Shown here in pieces: positions 34,686 through 42,569 of a DNA stretch of 64,000 bases. The notes under the pieces were generated by a model. It made no database searches and was not told the origin of the DNA. It saw only the letters and a program-made list of their open reading frames with translations. Made by a program: the position numbers and the translations under genes. This DNA comes from Actinomadura viridilutea (GTDB lineage Bacteria; Actinomycetota; Actinomycetes; Streptosporangiales; Streptosporangiaceae): contig PVNI01000011.1 of assembly GCA_003001795.1 (NCBI GenBank), positions 62,001-126,000 on the forward strand. The letters run 5' to 3'. Within the stretch, counting starts at the first letter, position 1. Each line of letters opens with the position of its first letter.

Positions 34686-35375
34686 ATGGCGACACGACGG
34701 GTGTGGTTGGTCAGGCACGGGGAGAGCGAGTCGAACGCGGGGCTTCCCACGAACGGCCCGGCGGCGGCCCCGCTCACCGCGCTCGGACGGCGACAGGCCG
34801 AACGGGTGGCCGCGCAGCTCCCCGAGTCGCCCGCCCTCATCGTCAGCTCGCCGTTCGTCCGCGCACGGCAGACGGCCCGGGCGACCGTCGAACGGTTCCC
34901 CGACGTCGCCTACGAGGAGTGGCCGGTTCAGGAGTTCACTTACCTGGGACGCCTGCACGCCCCGCAGACCACCGCCGAGCAGCGGCGGCCTCACAGCGAC
35001 GCCTACTGGCAGAGGTGCGACCCCGCTTACGTCAACGGCGGGAACGGGGAGTCGTTCAAGGCGGTCATCGCCCGTGCCCGCGCGTTCCTGGACCGCGCCG
35101 CGCACCACCCGGTCGACGGCCCGATCGCGGTGTTCAGCCATGGCCTCTTCATCAAGACCGTGATGTGGACGCTGCTGACCGGGGTGACCGACCCGAGCGC
35201 CGCGGACATGCGGACCTTCAGGCACTTCGACGGCGTGTGCTACGTCCCCAACGGCACGATCGTCGAACTGCGGCGCTCGGGCGGCGAGGACTGGCGCGTC
35301 GTGGCCGGCGGGACGGCCCACCTCCCCGAACTGTCGACCGCTCCCGAGACGGCCGCCGCCACCCGCCTCGACTAG
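34686..35375 (+). CDS. Histidine phosphatase family protein
   Basis: A 229-residue phosphoglycerate-mutase-like phosphatase. The phosphorylated His is in LVRHGESESN (RHG motif) near the N-terminus, and the second catalytic His is in AVFSHGLFIKTVMW. An unusual helix-rich insert (about residues 75-120, VQEFTYLGRLHAPQTTAEQR) separates them. There is no clear ribosome site before the ATG, so a leaderless mRNA is possible. Substrate unknown. Its upstream region is shared with the CRISPR leader. Confidence 0.88.
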   Translation: MATRRVWLVRHGESESNAGLPTNGPAAAPLTALGRRQAERVAAQLPESPALIVSSPFVRARQTARATVERFPDVAYEEWPVQEFTYLGRLHAPQTTAEQRRPHSDAYWQRCDPAYVNGGNGESFKAVIARARAFLDRAAHHPVDGPIAVFSHGLFIKTVMWTLLTGVTDPSAADMRTFRHFDGVCYVPNGTIVELRRSGGEDWRVVAGGTAHLPELSTAPETAAATRLD

Positions 35376-35410
35376 CCGCACGGGCGGGTGGCCGGGGGCG
35401 GACGCGTCGC

Positions 35411-36949
35411 CTAGCGCCGCGGGTTGAGATTGACGGAGTACAGCGACGCGCCGTCCAGGTCGCGCAGGTGGACGGTGAGTGCCGCCGACCGGCCGTCGAT
35501 CTCGACCTGGCCGAAGAACTGGTAGCCCTCGGCGGGGGAGGTGTTGGCGCGCGGCGGCGTCTTCTGGAACTTCACCTGCGGGCCGAACGTGCCGTCCAGT
35601 GCGTTGGGGCCGAAGCCGCCGGCGTTCAGGGGGCCCGACACGAACTCCCAGAACGGGTCGAAGTCGGTGAAGGACGCCTTGCCGGGGTCGTAGTAGTGGG
35701 CGGCGGTGTAGTGGACGTCCGCCGTCAGCCACACCATGTTGCGGACCCGGTGCCGCTTGGCGTACGAGAGCAGGTCGGCGATCTCGCGTTCCCGGCCGAG
35801 CGGGGCCCTGCCGTCGCCCTGGGCGACGCCCTCGATGGCGTCGCCGTCCGGGATGACCAGGCCGAGCGGCATGTCGGAGGCGATGACCTTCCACACCGCG
35901 CGGGAGGCGCGCAGCTCGCGCTTGAGCCAGGCGACCTGCTCGGCGCCGAGGATGCCGGCGCGCTGGGCGGGGGACGTGCCGGGGCCGTTGCGGTCGCGGT
36001 GGGAGCGCATGTCGAGGACGAACACGTCCAGCAGCGGCCCGTACGACAGCTTCCGGTACACCCGGTCGCCGCGGACCGGCATGTACTCCAGGGCGGCGCG
36101 GCGGGCGCGGGCGGCCAGGACGTCCACGCGCTTCTCGGTGTACTGCGGCAGGTCGAGGATCTCCCCGGGGTACCAGTTGTTGGCGACCTCGTGGTCGTCC
36201 CACTGGTAGATCATCGGGACGCGGGCGTTGAACGCGCGCAGCGCGGCGTCCTCCAGGTTGTAGCGGAACTGGCCGCGGAATTCGGCCAGCGTCTCGGCCA
36301 CCTTGGTCTTCTCGGGGGTGACGACGTTGCGCCAGGTGCGGCCGTCGGGCAGGGGCACGGTCTCGGCGAGCAGCCCGTCGGCGTACACGTAGTCGCCGCT
36401 GCACAGGAAGAAGTCGGGGTCGGCGGCGGCCATCGCGTTGAAGATCCGGTAGCCGCCGAAGTCCGGGTTGATGCCCCAGCCCTGGCCCGCCAGGTCGCCC
36501 GACCAGACGAACGAGATGTCGGCGCGGGCGCGCGGGGCGGTGCGCAGGCGGCCCACGACGGGCTCGGACAGCAGCCCGTGGCGGTCGGGGTCGGCCAGCC
36601 GGACCCGGTAGTGCAGCTGCTCCCCGGAGGGCAGGCCGCGCAGCAGCGTCTTGCCGGTCAGGTCGGTGCGGGGGGTGAGCAGGGGGCCGCGGACGGTCCG
36701 GGCGTCCCGCAGGTCGGGACGGCGGCCGATCTCGACGATCATGCGCGCGGGCCGGTCGGACCGGGCCCACACGACGGCCTCGTGGGCGGTGACGTCGCCG
36801 CTCTGGACGCCGTGGGTCAGGCGCGGCCGGGCCCGCAGCAGGGCCGGGGCGGCGGCCGCCGCCGTTCCGCCGCCGCACAGCAGGCCGAGCGCCGCCCCGC
36901 CGCCGGTGAGCAGACCTCCGCGCAGCACAGTCCGCCGGTCGAGCACCAT
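35411..36949 (-). CDS. phoD: Alkaline phosphatase D, Tat-exported
   Basis: A 512-residue extracellular phosphomonoesterase/phosphodiesterase. The N-terminus MVLDRRTVLRGGLLTG is a twin-arginine signal followed by a hydrophobic stretch and an Ala-rich cleavage site. A PhoD N-terminal beta domain precedes the metallophosphatase core: FVWSGDLAGQGWG, SGDYVYADG, WDDHEVANNW, and ADVHYTAAHYY, which supply the Ca/Fe ligands. I use the ATG at 36949, which has GGAG 6 bases upstream; ATG 36961 and TTG 36979 are in frame. PhoD usually serves phosphate scavenging, and teichoic acid is a known substrate type. Confidence 0.93.
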   Translation of the reverse strand: MVLDRRTVLRGGLLTGGGAALGLLCGGGTAAAAAPALLRARPRLTHGVQSGDVTAHEAVVWARSDRPARMIVEIGRRPDLRDARTVRGPLLTPRTDLTGKTLLRGLPSGEQLHYRVRLADPDRHGLLSEPVVGRLRTAPRARADISFVWSGDLAGQGWGINPDFGGYRIFNAMAAADPDFFLCSGDYVYADGLLAETVPLPDGRTWRNVVTPEKTKVAETLAEFRGQFRYNLEDAALRAFNARVPMIYQWDDHEVANNWYPGEILDLPQYTEKRVDVLAARARRAALEYMPVRGDRVYRKLSYGPLLDVFVLDMRSHRDRNGPGTSPAQRAGILGAEQVAWLKRELRASRAVWKVIASDMPLGLVIPDGDAIEGVAQGDGRAPLGREREIADLLSYAKRHRVRNMVWLTADVHYTAAHYYDPGKASFTDFDPFWEFVSGPLNAGGFGPNALDGTFGPQVKFQKTPPRANTSPAEGYQFFGQVEIDGRSAALTVHLRDLDGASLYSVNLNPRR

Positions 36950-37063
36950 CCGTCGCTCCATGGTTCTAGGTTCGTCCAACGGGCCGCATGGTGCCGGTTC
37001 TCCGGATACGTTGCCGGGCCCGGGCGTGACGGCTCAGTGAACGCGGGGAATCCGGCGATCGAC

Positions 37064-37094
37064 TTGACAACGCATCCCCGGCGACGGTGTTCTA
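37064..37094 (+). promoter_or_regulatory. Promoter of the Cys-leader transcript
   Basis: A perfect -35 TTGACA (37064-37069) is followed 18-19 bp later by TGTTCT/GTTCTA. A start at or next to the ATG at 37101 is predicted, so the leader peptide would be leaderless. Confidence 0.55.
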
Positions 37095-37100
37095 GGTGCC

Positions 37101-37187
37101 ATGCCAGCGCGATCCTTCCTCGGCAGCCCCGTGGCCCTGCGCCGCGTGGCCAGCGCGCTGTGTCTGTGTCCTTCGTGTTGTCGCTGA
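37101..37187 (+). CDS. Cysteine-codon leader peptide (28 aa)
   Basis: A short frame encodes MPARSFLGSPVALRRV then ASALCLCPSCCR and stop. The L-R-R-V-A-S-A-L-C core matches the short 'leader peptides' found upstream of sulphur genes in actinomycetes. Four of its last eight residues are Cys, all written TGT although TGC is normal in this genome. A palindrome (CGCTGA-TC-TCAGCG, 37182-37195) starts at the last codon and covers the stop. Ribosome stalling for lack of charged tRNA-Cys would change folding of this region, so it is a candidate cysteine-responsive attenuator. The gene it controls, 81 bp downstream, resembles cysteine dioxygenase. Confidence 0.75.
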   Translation: MPARSFLGSPVALRRVASALCLCPSCCR

Positions 37188-37201
37188 TCTCAGCGGCCTC
37201 T

Positions 37202-37225
37202 TCTCGATCTCTTTCTCGATCTCTT
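37202..37225 (+). repeat. Tandem 12-bp repeat in the Cys-leader intergenic region
   Basis: TCTCGATCTCTT occurs twice back to back in a pyrimidine-rich stretch between the leader stop and the ribosome site of the next gene. It may provide alternative pairing partners with the hairpin at 37182. Confidence 0.8.
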
Positions 37226-37268
37226 CCGCCGACTCCGGCGCTCTTCTGCTGATCACGAAGGACGTTCC

Positions 37269-37712
37269 GTGAACCTCGACATGGTTCCCGATCTGACGAT
37301 GCGCGGGCTGGACGACCCGCACGGACGCGCGATCGCCCCCCGCCCCCCGACGGTCGGCCAGCTGGCCGCGCGCGTCGGCGAGCTCGCCGCCCGCCCCGCC
37401 GAGTGGTGGCACCTGGTGCGGTTCGAGCCGAACCGTCCGGTGCGGGTGCCGCTGGACGGCGGCGACGGCGTCCGGCTCTGGCTGACCACCTGGCCGCCCG
37501 GTTACCGCACCGACGTGCACGGGCACGACGGCGTCGAGGTGAGCACCCTGCTGGCCGGCGAGCTGGCCGAGGTGTCGATCTCCGCCGACGGCGTGACCGA
37601 GCGCCCGCTGCGCGCCAACCGGGTGCGGGTGCGCGGCGCCGCCCGCGCGCACGAGCTGACCAACCCGGGCCCCGCCTACGCCATCAGCCTGCACGCCGGC
37701 CTGGCCCGCTGA
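37269..37712 (+). CDS. Cysteine dioxygenase family cupin protein
   Basis: A 147-residue single cupin domain. The metal-binding motif is TDVHGHDGVEV (His84, His86), with a further conserved His in SLHAGL. The layout (WLTTWPPGYRTDVHGHDG) is that of bacterial cysteine dioxygenases, which oxidise cysteine to cysteine sulphinate using iron and O2. The GTG at 37269 follows GAAGGA at 6 bases. The upstream Cys leader strongly supports a role in cysteine or sulphur metabolism. A related thiol dioxygenase activity cannot be excluded. Confidence 0.82.
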   Translation: MNLDMVPDLTMRGLDDPHGRAIAPRPPTVGQLAARVGELAARPAEWWHLVRFEPNRPVRVPLDGGDGVRLWLTTWPPGYRTDVHGHDGVEVSTLLAGELAEVSISADGVTERPLRANRVRVRGAARAHELTNPGPAYAISLHAGLAR

Positions 37713-37770
37713 CGAAAGCCCGTCATTCGCACCGGAGGGCGGTGCCGCAGGTGCGGGGCTACGATGCCGA

Positions 37771-37799
37771 TTCCGGCTCCAATATCGTGGGCGTATAAA
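37771..37799 (+). promoter_or_regulatory. Possible promoter of the SLC13-type permease
   Basis: TATAAA (37794-37799), an unusually A/T-rich box in this genome, lies 17 bp after a weak TTCCGG. It would give a 5' untranslated region of about 200 nt before the permease at 38008. The remainder of 37713-38007 contains imperfect hairpins around ATGCGCGCTG/CAGCGCAT but no gene I can support. Confidence 0.4.
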
Positions 37800-38007
37800 T
37801 GCGCGCTGCGCGAAAAGCTCGGCGGGCAGCGCATCGAGACCGTACGCGGCACGGGCCGCCGCCTTTTGATCGGTGACGCCCGGACGGCCGTCCCTCCCCG
37901 CCCGTGCGCAGACGAACAATTCCTCATTCGCCGTTCATGAAGGCCGAACCGTCCGGCCGGAGGATCGACGCGTCTCGCCGCAGTGCGATGGCGAAGGAGA
38001 CGGGAAC

Positions 38008-39477
38008 GTGCCGAACAGGACGACGGGGGCGGCCGGCGTCGTCCCCGCCGGAGCCGGACCGTCGCGCCGCATCGCGCTGGCCGCGGCGGCCGCCGCCCTG
38101 GGCGCGGCGGCCCTGTTCGGCCCGGGCCCGGGACTGAGCGGCGAGGGGCGGATCACGCTGGCGGTGTTCGCGGTGGCGACGCTGCTGTGGATGTTCGGCC
38201 GGATCGACGACGTGCTGGTGGCGGTGGCCGCCGCGCTCGTCCTGGCCGTCGCCCGGGTGCTGGACCCGGGGGTGTTCCTCGGCGGTCTCGCCGGACCGAC
38301 CACCCTGCTGCTGGTCTGCGCGTTCGTGATCGCCGGCGGGGTGGCGCGGACCGGGCTGGCCACCCGGGCGGCCGCGCATCTGGCGGCCCGGGCGCGCGGC
38401 GTCCGCGGGCTGGTGCACCTGACCACGGCCGCGCTGGTCGCCGCCGTGTTCGCGATCCCCGCCACGTCCGGGCGGGCCGCGCTGGCGCTGCCGGTGTTCG
38501 TCGCGCTCGCCCGGACGCTCGGCGACCGGCGCCGCATGGTGCTCGCGCTGGCCCTGCTGTTCCCGACGGTGATCCTGCTGTCGGCCGTCGCCTCCCTGAT
38601 CGGCGCCGGCGCGCACCTGATCACCGCCGAGATCCTCGCGGACACCACCGGCGAGCGCATCGGCTTCCTGCGGTGGCTGGTGCTCGGCACGCCCCTCGCC
38701 CTGGTGTCCTCGCACCTGGCCGCCGAGCTGATCCTGGTGCTGACCACGACCCGGGACGACCGCCGCCGCCCGGTGCGGGTCCGCGCCGCGGACGTCGGCG
38801 AGGCGGCGGGGGTGCGGGTGACGGGCCGGTTGACCGGGCCGCAGGCCCGTTCGGCCGGTCTGCTGGCCGCGGTGGTCGCGCTGTGGTGCACCGAGCCGCT
38901 GCACGGCGTCCCGCCGGCGGCGGTGGCGGTGATCGGCGCGATCGTCACCGTCCTGCCGGGGGCCGGCACGATCGGGGTGAAGGCGGCGCTGTCGGCCGTC
39001 CCGTGGCGGCTGATGGTGTTCCTGGCCGCCACCACGGCGATGGGCGTGGCCGTGACGACGTCCGGCGCCGCCCGCTGGCTCGGCGGCGCGGTCTTCGGCG
39101 CCGTGACCGGCCCCGACCGGCCTCCCGCCTGGCTGTTCCTGGCCGTCGTCGTCGCGGTGAGCACCGCCGCGCACTTGGTGCTGCAGTCCCGGTCCGCGCG
39201 GTCCAGCGTGCTGGTCCCGCTGGTGATCGCCGCGTCGTCCGGGGCGGGCGTCGCGCCGGCGGCGGCCGCGTTCGCCTCGACGGCCGCCGCCGGGTTCTGC
39301 CAGACGCTGCCGTCCTCGGCCAAGCCCGTGGCGCTGTTCCACACCGTTGACGGCGCCCCCACGTACACCACCCGCGACCTGATGCGGACCGCCGCGGTGC
39401 TCGGCCCCGTCACCGCCGCCCTGGTCCTCGCCTTCGCCCTGTGGGTGTGGCCGGCGCTCGGCCTGCCCGTCCGCTGA
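38008..39477 (+). CDS. SLC13/DASS-type anion permease
   Basis: A 489-residue membrane protein with about 11-12 hydrophobic helices, including two similar halves. The family's conserved turn occurs as SLIGAGAHLITAEIL in the first half and SSAKPVALF in the second. Such carriers move sulphate, dicarboxylates or related anions. Its place after a cysteine-dioxygenase-like gene hints at sulphate or a sulphonate, while glycerate kinase downstream hints at glycerate. The sequence does not decide. The GTG at 38008 follows AAGGAG. Confidence 0.78.
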   Translation: MPNRTTGAAGVVPAGAGPSRRIALAAAAAALGAAALFGPGPGLSGEGRITLAVFAVATLLWMFGRIDDVLVAVAAALVLAVARVLDPGVFLGGLAGPTTLLLVCAFVIAGGVARTGLATRAAAHLAARARGVRGLVHLTTAALVAAVFAIPATSGRAALALPVFVALARTLGDRRRMVLALALLFPTVILLSAVASLIGAGAHLITAEILADTTGERIGFLRWLVLGTPLALVSSHLAAELILVLTTTRDDRRRPVRVRAADVGEAAGVRVTGRLTGPQARSAGLLAAVVALWCTEPLHGVPPAAVAVIGAIVTVLPGAGTIGVKAALSAVPWRLMVFLAATTAMGVAVTTSGAARWLGGAVFGAVTGPDRPPAWLFLAVVVAVSTAAHLVLQSRSARSSVLVPLVIAASSGAGVAPAAAAFASTAAAGFCQTLPSSAKPVALFHTVDGAPTYTTRDLMRTAAVLGPVTAALVLAFALWVWPALGLPVR

Positions 39478-39509
39478 ATCGGGCCGCGATGGCCGGGGAG
39501 GAGACCCAG

Positions 39510-40715
39510 GTGCGCATCGTCATCGCCCCCGGCGGCTTCAAGGAGTCGCTGAGCGCCGAGGAGGTCGCCGCGGCCATCGCCCGCGGCGTCCGCCGCGCGG
39601 TGCCGGACGCCTCGATCACCACGATGCCGCTGATCGACGGGGGCGAGGGCACGGCCCGCACGCTGGCGGCGGCGACCGGCGGCCGGCTGGTGCCGCACCG
39701 GGTGACCGGGCCGACGGCCGCGCCGGTGGACGCGCACTACGCGATTCTGGGCGGGTCAGGGCCGCGCACCGCCGTGGTGGAGATGGCGGCCGCGGCCGGG
39801 CTGCGTCTGGTGCCGCGGGACGCCCGCGACCCCGGCCGCACCACCACCGTCGGCGTGGGGGAGCTGATCGCCCACGCGCTGGACGCCGGGGCCGCCCGCA
39901 TCCTCGTCGGCTGCGGCGACTCCGGCACGTCGGACGGCGGGGCGGGCGCCCTGCAGGCCCTCGGCGTCCGTCTCCTGGACGCCTCCGGGCGGGAGCTGCC
40001 GCGCGGCGGGGCTGCGCTGGCGCTGCTGGACCGGATCGACGTGTCCGGGCTCGACTCCCGGCTGGCCCGCATCGAGATGGTGGTCGCCTGCAACCCGTTC
40101 AACGTGCTGTGCGGCCCTGAGGGCGTGGCTCGCGTGTACGGCCCGCAGAAGGGCGCCACCCCCGCCCAGGCGGACGCGCTCGACAAGGCCCTGTGCCGGT
40201 GGGCGTGCGTCCTGGAACGCGATCTCGGCCCGGTGGGCGTGGACCTGCACGGCGCGCCGGGAACGGGGGCGTCCGGCGGCCTCGGCGCCGGACTGGCGGC
40301 GATCGGGGGCCGCCTGGTGCCCCGGTTCGAGGTGCTGCTCGAGCACCTGGACCTCGACGGCGTGCTCGCCGCCGCCGACCTGGTCGTCACCGCCGAGGGC
40401 GCGATCGACCGGCAGACCTCCCGCGGCAAGATCCCCGCGGAGGTGGCCCGGCGCGCCGAACGACACGGCAAGCCCGTGCTGCTCCTGGCGGGGGCGATCG
40501 GCCCGGACGCCCGCCTGGTCTACGGCAGCGGCGTCGACGCGTACGCCTGCATCCTGCCGCGTCCGATGCCGATGGACGAGGCCCTGGCGCACGGCACGGA
40601 GATTCTCGAGGACGGCGCCGAGCGCGCCTTGCGCCTGGTGCTGCTCGGGACCGCCCTGACGCCGGAGGCGGAACACCGCGGGCCGGTGCGGGCACGCACA
40701 CCCAAAGGGGCGTGA
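39510..40715 (+). CDS. glxK: Glycerate kinase
   Basis: A 401-residue kinase of the GarK/GlxK family, phosphorylating D-glycerate to 2-phosphoglycerate with ATP. Signatures are IVIAPGGFKESLSAEEVA at the N-terminus, MPLIDGGEGTARTLA, GCGDSGTSDGGAGALQALG and GPQKGATPAQ. I use GTG 39510 (MRIVIAPGGF) since GGGGAGGAG lies just before it; ATG 39489 is the alternative. The permease gene ends 32 bp upstream on the same strand, so the two are probably co-transcribed and the permease may import glycerate. Confidence 0.93.
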   Translation: MRIVIAPGGFKESLSAEEVAAAIARGVRRAVPDASITTMPLIDGGEGTARTLAAATGGRLVPHRVTGPTAAPVDAHYAILGGSGPRTAVVEMAAAAGLRLVPRDARDPGRTTTVGVGELIAHALDAGAARILVGCGDSGTSDGGAGALQALGVRLLDASGRELPRGGAALALLDRIDVSGLDSRLARIEMVVACNPFNVLCGPEGVARVYGPQKGATPAQADALDKALCRWACVLERDLGPVGVDLHGAPGTGASGGLGAGLAAIGGRLVPRFEVLLEHLDLDGVLAAADLVVTAEGAIDRQTSRGKIPAEVARRAERHGKPVLLLAGAIGPDARLVYGSGVDAYACILPRPMPMDEALAHGTEILEDGAERALRLVLLGTALTPEAEHRGPVRARTPKGA

Positions 40716-40740
40716 CGTGCCCGCACCGCCCGCGGACGGG

Positions 40741-42066
40741 TCAGGCGGAGGCGGTCACCGCGTCGCGGGAACGCTCCTCCTCGGCGGCGGACTCGGCCGG
40801 GGCGGCGGTCAGGTCGGCCGGGGGAGCGTTGAACACCTCGTCGTCCAGCAGGCCCTCCGAGCGGGCCACCAGGACGGGCACGGTGAGCTGTCCGGTGACG
40901 TTCAGCGCCGTCCGCGCCATGTCGATGACCTTGTCGATGGCGATCAGGTAGCCGACCGCCTGCAGCGGCAGGCCGACGGTGGTCAGCGTCAGGGTCAGCG
41001 CGACCAGCGCCGGGCCGGGGGTGCCGCCGGTGCCGAGCTGCCCGATCACCCCGGCCAGCGCGATCAGCGCGTAGTCGGCCAGGCCCAGCGACGCGCCGGT
41101 GTACTGGGCGACGAAGATCGCGGCCACGGCCGGGTAGATCGCGCCGCACCCGTCGAACTTGATGGTGGCGCCGAGCGGCTGGGCGAAGCTGGCGTACTCG
41201 TCGCGCACCCCGTTGCGCTCGACCGACACCCGGTGCGCGATCGGCAGCGTCGCCAGCGACGACGACGACACGAACGCGAACTGGATCGCGGGCCAGGAGT
41301 TGCGCGCGAACTTCAGCGGCGAGACGCGGCCGAACACGCGCAGCAGCACCGGGTAGCCGACCACCAGCATGACCGCCACGGCCGCGTAGATGGCGCCGGT
41401 GAACTTGGCCAGCGGCGCCAGCGAGTCCGGGCCGTAGGTGGCCACCACCGAGGCGATCAGGAAGAACGACCCGACGGGGGTGAACCGCACCACCCACCAC
41501 ACGATCTTCTGCATGACCGCGTACAGGTCGTCGATCAGCGCGGCCATCCGCGCGCCGCGGTCGCCGACCGCCAGCAGGGCCGCGCCGAACAGCACCGCGA
41601 ACGACACCACGCCCAGCACGTTGCCCTCGGACATGGCGTTCACGATGTTGGACGGGAAGAGGTTCCGCAGCACCTGGGTCCAGGTGACGGGGTCGGTCTC
41701 GGTGCTCTCCGAGGCCAGCCGTCCCAGGCCCTCGCCGGGCCGCAGCAGCAGGCCGACGGCCAGGCCGATCGCGGTGGCGATGGCGGACGTGACCACGAAC
41801 CAGCCGAGGGTCTTGGCGGTGAGCCGCGCCACGCCGCCGACGCCGCGCAGCCGGCCCACGCTGACCACGATCGCCGAGAACACCAGCGGCACGACCACGA
41901 CCTTCAGCAGGCTGACGTAGACGTCGCCGAACGGGTCGAGCCAGTCCTCGGCGATCGCCCCGCCGTCATCGGCGAGGTTGTTGATCAGCACGCCGACGGC
42001 GGCGCCGAGGACGAGGGCCAGCACGATCTGCTGCCAGAACTGCCATTTCCAGACGCGAATGTTCAT
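40741..42066 (-). CDS. Dicarboxylate/amino acid:cation symporter (DAACS family)
   Basis: A 441-residue membrane carrier of the glutamate/C4-dicarboxylate type. The family hairpin motif SSSSLATLP, the cation-site segment GATIKFDGCGAIYPAVAAIF, and the second re-entrant loop LGTGGTPGPALV are clear. The usual NMDGT of helix 7 reads KFDGC, and glutamate carriers' GxPG is GTPG. It converges on glycerate kinase. The ATG at 42066 is preceded by a long 5' region (42067-42347). Confidence 0.92.
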   Translation of the reverse strand: MNIRVWKWQFWQQIVLALVLGAAVGVLINNLADDGGAIAEDWLDPFGDVYVSLLKVVVVPLVFSAIVVSVGRLRGVGGVARLTAKTLGWFVVTSAIATAIGLAVGLLLRPGEGLGRLASESTETDPVTWTQVLRNLFPSNIVNAMSEGNVLGVVSFAVLFGAALLAVGDRGARMAALIDDLYAVMQKIVWWVVRFTPVGSFFLIASVVATYGPDSLAPLAKFTGAIYAAVAVMLVVGYPVLLRVFGRVSPLKFARNSWPAIQFAFVSSSSLATLPIAHRVSVERNGVRDEYASFAQPLGATIKFDGCGAIYPAVAAIFVAQYTGASLGLADYALIALAGVIGQLGTGGTPGPALVALTLTLTTVGLPLQAVGYLIAIDKVIDMARTALNVTGQLTVPVLVARSEGLLDDEVFNAPPADLTAAPAESAAEEERSRDAVTASA

Positions 42067-42347
42067 GTAAGCGCTCTCCAGGGAGCTTCGAGCACCCGAT
42101 GCGGACGCGCGCGGGCATGCCCCGGTACGCGGCGCCCGAGGTGTCGGCGAAGGTGCGGAAAGGGGGCGGGAACAGAAAAGGGGAAGGCGGGCTGAAACAG
42201 GTCAGCGACTGTCAGCGGCTACACAGAACAGCGGCGAGGCGGCACAGGTCGACGTGCAGCCGGGCCACCAGCAGAACGCCTTTCCGGGAAGAGCTCACGA
42301 GGAGACAGTTAACCCCAATGTCCGCTTTCTGCAAAGTTTGATCTTGC
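42067..42347 (-). promoter_or_regulatory. Upstream region of the symporter, with a long untranslated leader
   Basis: On the minus strand TTGCAG (42334-42329) and TTAACT (42312-42307) are 16 bp apart and form a credible promoter. That leaves about 235 nt before the symporter ATG. The segment contains several short repeats (CAGCG, GCTGAC) but I could not match it to a known riboswitch. Confidence 0.45.
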
Positions 42348-42569
42348 TTACCCCTGGCGGCGCGACCGGGTCAGCACCCGGACGATGCCGATCACGCCCA
42401 GCCCGGCCACCAGCGCCGGCCCCAGCAGGGCGGGGTCGACCACGGGGAGTCCGCTGAGCCCGTTCGCCATGAACACCGCGGCGACCGCGAGGAAGAACAC
42501 GCCGGCCACCGGGCCGCCGGGGTCGAAGCGGCGGCGGGGACGCGACGGCGCGGGACTGCGCTCAGGCAC
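42348..42569 (-). CDS. Small hypothetical membrane protein
   Basis: A 73-residue protein with two hydrophobic helices (VAGVFFLAVAAVFMANGL and ALLGPALVAGLGVIGIV) and basic ends. It starts at GTG 42569, overlapping the stop of the PspC gene by 8 bp, so it is the second gene of that operon. The arrangement suggests a small partner of the PspC/toastrack protein. No family recognised. Confidence 0.7.
   Translation of the reverse strand: MPERSPAPSRPRRRFDPGGPVAGVFFLAVAAVFMANGLSGLPVVDPALLGPALVAGLGVIGIVRVLTRSRRQG

Noticed and set aside
37799..37876. A second short leader-like ORF (25 codons) before the SLC13 permease
   Set aside because: It is Arg/Ala-rich with no enriched codon, no ribosome site and no sulphur-leader core, so I do not support it as a leader peptide.
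42060..42095. Possible second CelR/CebR-like site (AAGCGCTCTCC) before the symporter
   Set aside because: Only half of the palindrome matches; the other arm is missing.
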